Part shown: piece by piece, positions 53,701-59,700 of the stretch | How positions within the stretch are numbered: the stretch's first letter is position 1 | Layout: each line of letters opens with the position of its first letter | Assembly (NCBI GenBank): GCA_037951165.1 | Contig: JBBDHG010000028.1 | Coordinates: forward strand, 9,680,001 to 9,744,000 | Direction of reading: 5' to 3' | DNA: 64,000 bases | Origin: Lophius americanus | Lineage: Eukaryota > Chordata > Actinopteri > Lophiiformes > Lophiidae | The notes under the pieces: model-generated | Seen by the model: the letters and a program-made list of their open reading frames with translations, nothing else | Told to the model about the DNA's origin: nothing | Databases searched by the model: none | Translations under genes and position numbers: made by a program

Positions 53701-56700
53701 TGCTAAAAGTACATAAGTGTTAGCTAATACATTATTAGCTAACACATAATGTATGTTTCTGTAGGTGCTGGATGGGAACTGCATGATTTGACCTAATGGG
53801 CTGGATCATCAATGTTATATTAAGCAGAATACAACTTTATATTGTATCCATGATGATATAACATGGATAGTTAATCAAACTCTATTGCCTTTATTGGTTT
53901 AATACCACCAAGAACTTCAAACATTTGTCCCCATCATTAACAAAATACATGTTTCTCTAATCAGTCCCAGACAGGAGATTAGCTCTGACAACACCTATAT
54001 TCACCTAAAGCTAAACTACAGACCTCCTACTATCACTCAGGGCGTAGTATCACACCTTTTTTTTGGGGGCGACAGATAAAGTAGCATTTTGGTCACAGAG
54101 TGACCACCTCTCCCTCCACAGGAAGGCCCTGTCCATGCCTGGGGCTGACCAAAGAATGTCTCAAACTGTGCTCTCCTACCACAGTCTCTCTGTGGTCATA
54201 ATCTCACCACAAATGAATTCACCCATATCAATGCCTCTCCTTACTTAGACAACATGGTTTACTATTTATATTCATGACAGCAAGAAAACCACGTAATGCA
54301 GATTTTGACCGATCTGTGATGCTTGCCTGGGCAAAAACATTGATTTGTTTTCTTTTGTTGGACTTTTTGGTTTCAATACTGCTTTTTCGCTATATGAATA
54401 TAATCAGTTTTATCATATAATAATGTATGATCATGTGATTTTTAATGTTTTTGCAACTTCCCTGAAAAGAACCTCGGAAAAATTCTCCAAAACAATTTAA
54501 AAACATGGGGCTTGAATCCATACCGCTGGTACGCCCCATACAAATCCTCAAAAGCCATGAGATCCCACACTGATTTGAAAAGAGGTTACTCAGACTTTTT
54601 TTGTACACCTGCAAAGACGGCATATGTTTGTACATAATAGGAAAAAGTTGGTCCAAATCTTCTCAAAAACCACTGGCTAATGAAGAAATATTATTGTCTC
54701 CCTTTTTAAATGTAATCTTGACAGTTATCTCTTAGCCAAAAGTTATATGCACCTCATCTGAGGAAGGTGCACAAGCGTCTCCCGAGTTCTGATGGAGATC
54801 CATTAGAACTAGATTTATAATTAACGCAGATCAGAATGTTTGACTCTAATTTATTCCCATCACATGGACTTTTTTCACGTGGCAAACAGGTATCAGAATG
54901 GGTAAAGATGCTCCGATGGATCATTAGATTAGCACCAGGACAATTACTATGCTATGACTAGTGTCTGGCACAACCACAGTATGTTCGATATTGTGCTATA
55001 TGAGGGTTATTTCTTCACAAGAACTCTAATCAACAAGTTAGAGACTACAGTGGTTAAAAAAATGTCTTCACCAGCATTCAGTCTGAGAGAACACCTAGCC
55101 GGCAATAAAACCTGTAGTTTCAAAATAAAGCATGGTGGAACAGCCTTAAAAAAATGTTTGCAACAACAAACTGACATTGACAAATAAATAATATTTATAT
55201 TTACGGACAAATTACACATTTAAGAAATACTCACCCAAATGAACATACCAAGTTCCGAGAAAATAGCTTTAGCAGAGCAGTTAATGCTAGCAAAAGAAGA
55301 GCTCTGTAGTATTTACTGTCTTTTGCTAAAGTAAGACATGTGAAATTTAACAAGATTCAACAAGCTTCCAGAAAAGGTAGTTATACAAAAACAAACTTTT
55401 TTTTAAGAAATTGTAGTGATGAGCCATCTTCCCACAGAAGCATAACAATTGGGTAAAGTACATCTTCACAGCTGTTTGCAAAACCGTAGCAATGACAATA
55501 GTCAACGTCAAGAGCAACTGTAGCAACAACTACACACAAAGAGGTGAAGGTACAGGAATGGACTATAAATGGTACAAATAATTTGTCGCTCAAACTGTCC
55601 CTCCAGCAGGGTCTGAGCACCATCATTTTGAGCACTGGTACACTGGTTTTGTATCTTTTTGTGTGTATCTTAAAAGAACATTTCTGCAACTCTAAGAGCA
55701 AAAATAGACATTTACATATTCATATATAACACCAGGTGGTATATAGTCAGCTGGGGTGACTGGGGTGGGAAATGATGTTTCCAAAATTCACGAATCATAC
55801 AGCAGGGAAAAAGGTAACAAAAGGAGAGCTATAAGAGGCTTTGGGGGGAAAATTTATAATCCTTTTGTGGCAAACATTACTTGCGGTATCTGTTAATTAA
55901 GTCATTTTTTATGGATGTTCCGGATGAGTAAATGACCAAAACTAATATTAGTTGTTTAGCCCACAACATTTATAATGAATGGCAGACATGAATTTAATTA
56001 GCAGACAGTTACACAAAGTTACAATTACTGAAAAATGTCTGCTTCTATGTCTCTAACAATGATTAAGCTATAATTGTGATCAACACGATAGATTTTTATT
56101 TTAATAGACTGGCACCAGTAGTGTATACGCAACTGGTACCGTGCGACTTGTCTCATAAATCATTCCTGTTGTGTGGGAGTTCCAAAGAGATGAAAGTGTG
56201 GAAAAGTCTTTAACTCCATTAAGAGTCGTCTGCGTCATACAGACAGACAACAGCAGCCTTGTTCGAGAGGTCTATTCGGTTTCAGGCAGAACATGTGTTT
56301 TTGTGTGTGCGTGAGAGAGTAAGGAGAAAAAAGAAAAAAACAGTCTCAGCTTTTCTCCGTCACACAGAAATGTATTTCCACAGTCATACATACAGCTTAT
56401 GTAACAATCCTGGAAAGAACCTCTAAGCCAAGACTAGGGAAATGCAGACAGCCAAGCTGGAACAATCTGTTGCTGTTGTTACTGATGTTTGTTGCATTAA
56501 ACAAGACAAAAAAAGAAGCATTTTCTGGAATTCAAACTTGGGCGTCTCGGTGAGGGTTAGCATATTTAACCATTATGCTAACTCACTTAATGTCATTTAA
56601 GGACTAAAAGAATGTTTCATTTTCTACCTTCCACATATCCTAATGCTACAAGTGGTAAAGAGCTGAATTTAGTCTAAATTAGACTAATGTTTGAGAAATA

Positions 56701-59700
56701 ATTGCCTGAATACTGATTTTGGAGATAAAGTTCCCCTACTAAATTGGCCAACAGTTAGGAAATTATGTTTTATGGAAGTTATGCTACAAGATTAAAGACC
56801 AAGATAGATCTCCTCTAATCGATGTAGCTAAATTTGCACAAAATAGGACCCTCGCAGCAAAAACTTGGGAGATTTGGGAGATAAAGCTCCCCAAATGGCG
56901 GACATATGAGTTGATATTTCCCCAAATCAATCAACTTCTTCCTCTAACTAAGGTGTTTGCTGAATTTTAGTGCCAGTCCACCTCCCTCTCACTGCCTAGC
57001 CTTCAGACTCACATATTTATTCATCTCATCAGCCTTTTTTTTGCCTCAGCAGACTCATCAGCTACACCCACCAGTTATTGGACCCCTTGTACGGATATGT
57101 CTTGCTGCTCCTCAGGACAACGGCCCCTCAATATAAATCTCTCCTCAAACCAGGGTCACTAACAGGCAGACCATAGTCTAAGTTATGAGGGGGCGCTTCT
57201 ATTTTAACTTTCCGACATTTCTTTAGCAAATCAGGAAACTCGGACCAATTGCATGCGAGTTAAGCCATCCCACGTGACGCTACTCAGCCTATAAAATCTG
57301 GTAAAAAATGTGAGGTGAGAGGCAAGCCACAGACAGAAAGAGAGATTAGCAAGACAGGGAGAGGAGACGGAGAGACAAGTGAGCTGGAGACAGAGAAAAT
57401 AATGGCGCTCTCTAAGAAGAGAAAAGTGGATATTGAAAATAGAGCTAGGCTTAGCTGTAGACAAGTCCATTGATATGTCTGACAATGCTCAGCTATTAGT
57501 TTATGTAAGGTTCTTCAAGAAGACAATAAAGTAATCTGTGCAGACCTGCTAGGTGTTTTTCCCCTTCAGACTACCACAAGAGGAGAGGACATATACATGG
57601 CCATTAAGGAGATGTTAAAAAAGCGACTAATAGAACCAAAACAACTGGTTCCATCTCCATAGATGGAACCCCTGCCATGATGGGGATAGAGAAAGGAGCT
57701 GTGGAAAGAATGAAAGAGGAAAATCCTTAGCGCTTCTCTTACCATTGCATAGTTAATTAATCTCTCCTCTACTGATTGTAAACTTCAGCAACCGTTTTGA
57801 CAGCTTCAGCTTTGGACAGCAGCTCACAGTGTCCATTCAGAACCCATTTCTCATCACATAATTCAGGGGGTTCTCAATAGAAGACGCACTGCACTTCAAC
57901 TGGGTAAATACTGGGCTTCTCCAGTTGCAACTGGTTGATCTCCAGGCAGATGTGGCCCTGAAAGAGCAGTTTGGAAGAACTGACCATGCCACTTTCTGGC
58001 TCCATATGGTCTCAGAGAAAGCGTTCCCAGGACTGAGGAAAGAATCTCTGTTCATCTTGACCGTATTTGGTTCCAAGTATAGCCAAGCGGCAGCTTTCTC
58101 CACAATTAACAAAATTAAAACCAAATATTGTGCCAGGCTCACCATTGAGCACCTTCATATGTGTATAAGAATGGCCCTGATACTATTGTAGCTCAGATTT
58201 AAAGTTCTGGCATGACAAGCTAGAGCTAAATTTTCTCACTGAAGAAGAGAAAGTGGGGGAGAAGGGATATATTAGGTTAAGAAAGAGAAACTGTAAAACT
58301 GTTCCATTTGTTAAGATGTGTTGAAATGTATTTATTGTAAAATTGGTTGGGACTGTTAAGTCAATATGTGAAACAGTTAAAGAAAAAAAGGCATACTCAA
58401 GCTGCTGCTACACTTTATTTTTTCTAAATTTTTCTCGATGCACAATTCTTCAAAATCTTTATTTTTTGCTATCTTTTATTTTAAATGAAGCCTTTTTTTT
58501 TACTTAATGAGAGAAAAACATCATTCATATGTATAGTTCAATCTTAAGTGACATTAAATATTGTCTAAACGTTTTTGAATTGTACTCTATTTGATTTGAC
58601 AGTCAGTTGCAGACGTTGATACAACTACGAGGATACTTCTATATATATCACACTAATTCATAACAGAAGTTTGACATCATGATAATCCGGAACTTTGCTT
58701 GAGGAAATATCCCCTCACTGTACCTCTTGAATTTTGCTTGAATACCATTGACCTAAATAATCTAGCTTCCAAGCCTTTCTTACTTATAGACCCATCTCTT
58801 TTGATTCATGCGCTTTCAAGGCAACCTCATTAGGCGACAATTCTGATATCAAGCAATGAATTCATGGATTTGTAATTGGAAAGCTTGGATCCCTCCCATG
58901 CTTAGATTAGTCTTGTTTCCTCTTAGATGAGATAAACAAATGTTTAATCTCTAAATAAAATCATATGTCTTTCACGATACTGGTCAGATTTGACGTAGGA
59001 GCTTTGAGATATTTTCACCAAATCCTGTTTGATGTTCTGTTCTTCTTCATCTCTAATATCACTGCTTTTCTTTCGGCACTTTCCAGGGAATGGTTCTAAC
59101 ATCTATCTCATTCTTGTGTCTTCATATAAAATAGTACTTCGTAGAATGTTCGGAGTCCAGCCGAGTGTGTGTGAAGCAGAGACTGAGGTGTGGGTGACCG
59201 AGTTACGGAGCTAAATTCTATAATCTTACTATGCTTACCATCTGGGCTGTCCTCGCAATTCTGGTTGAAGTTTTCATACGAGTCGCAGCGAATCAAAGAA
59301 TCTTGTGTGTTGTAATCGACCGAGACGCTCGGCCCATTTTCCAGCTGGTCCACACCTTGACCTTGGAATTACGAAAAGACAGAGCAGAAGATGTGAATGT
59401 CTTTAAATTTTTCGAAGGTATAAAACCAGGGAATGTACCGTAAAGCCAGATTAATGGGCTAATGAGTTAAAAAGCCAGTGTTCTTAATTGGTGAGATAGC
59501 TAGAGATAGCCAGATAGATGATACATAGATATATACTGTAGAGCTAGATTAATGGGTTTGCAAGTTATAAAACCAGTGTTTTTAATTAGTAAGAAGGCTG
59601 CCCAGATAGCTAGATTGTAAGCCAGACAGCCAGTTAGCTGGCTAGAAAGCTAGTCAGATAGCTAGATATATATATAGATAATGCATATTGTCAATTTAAA

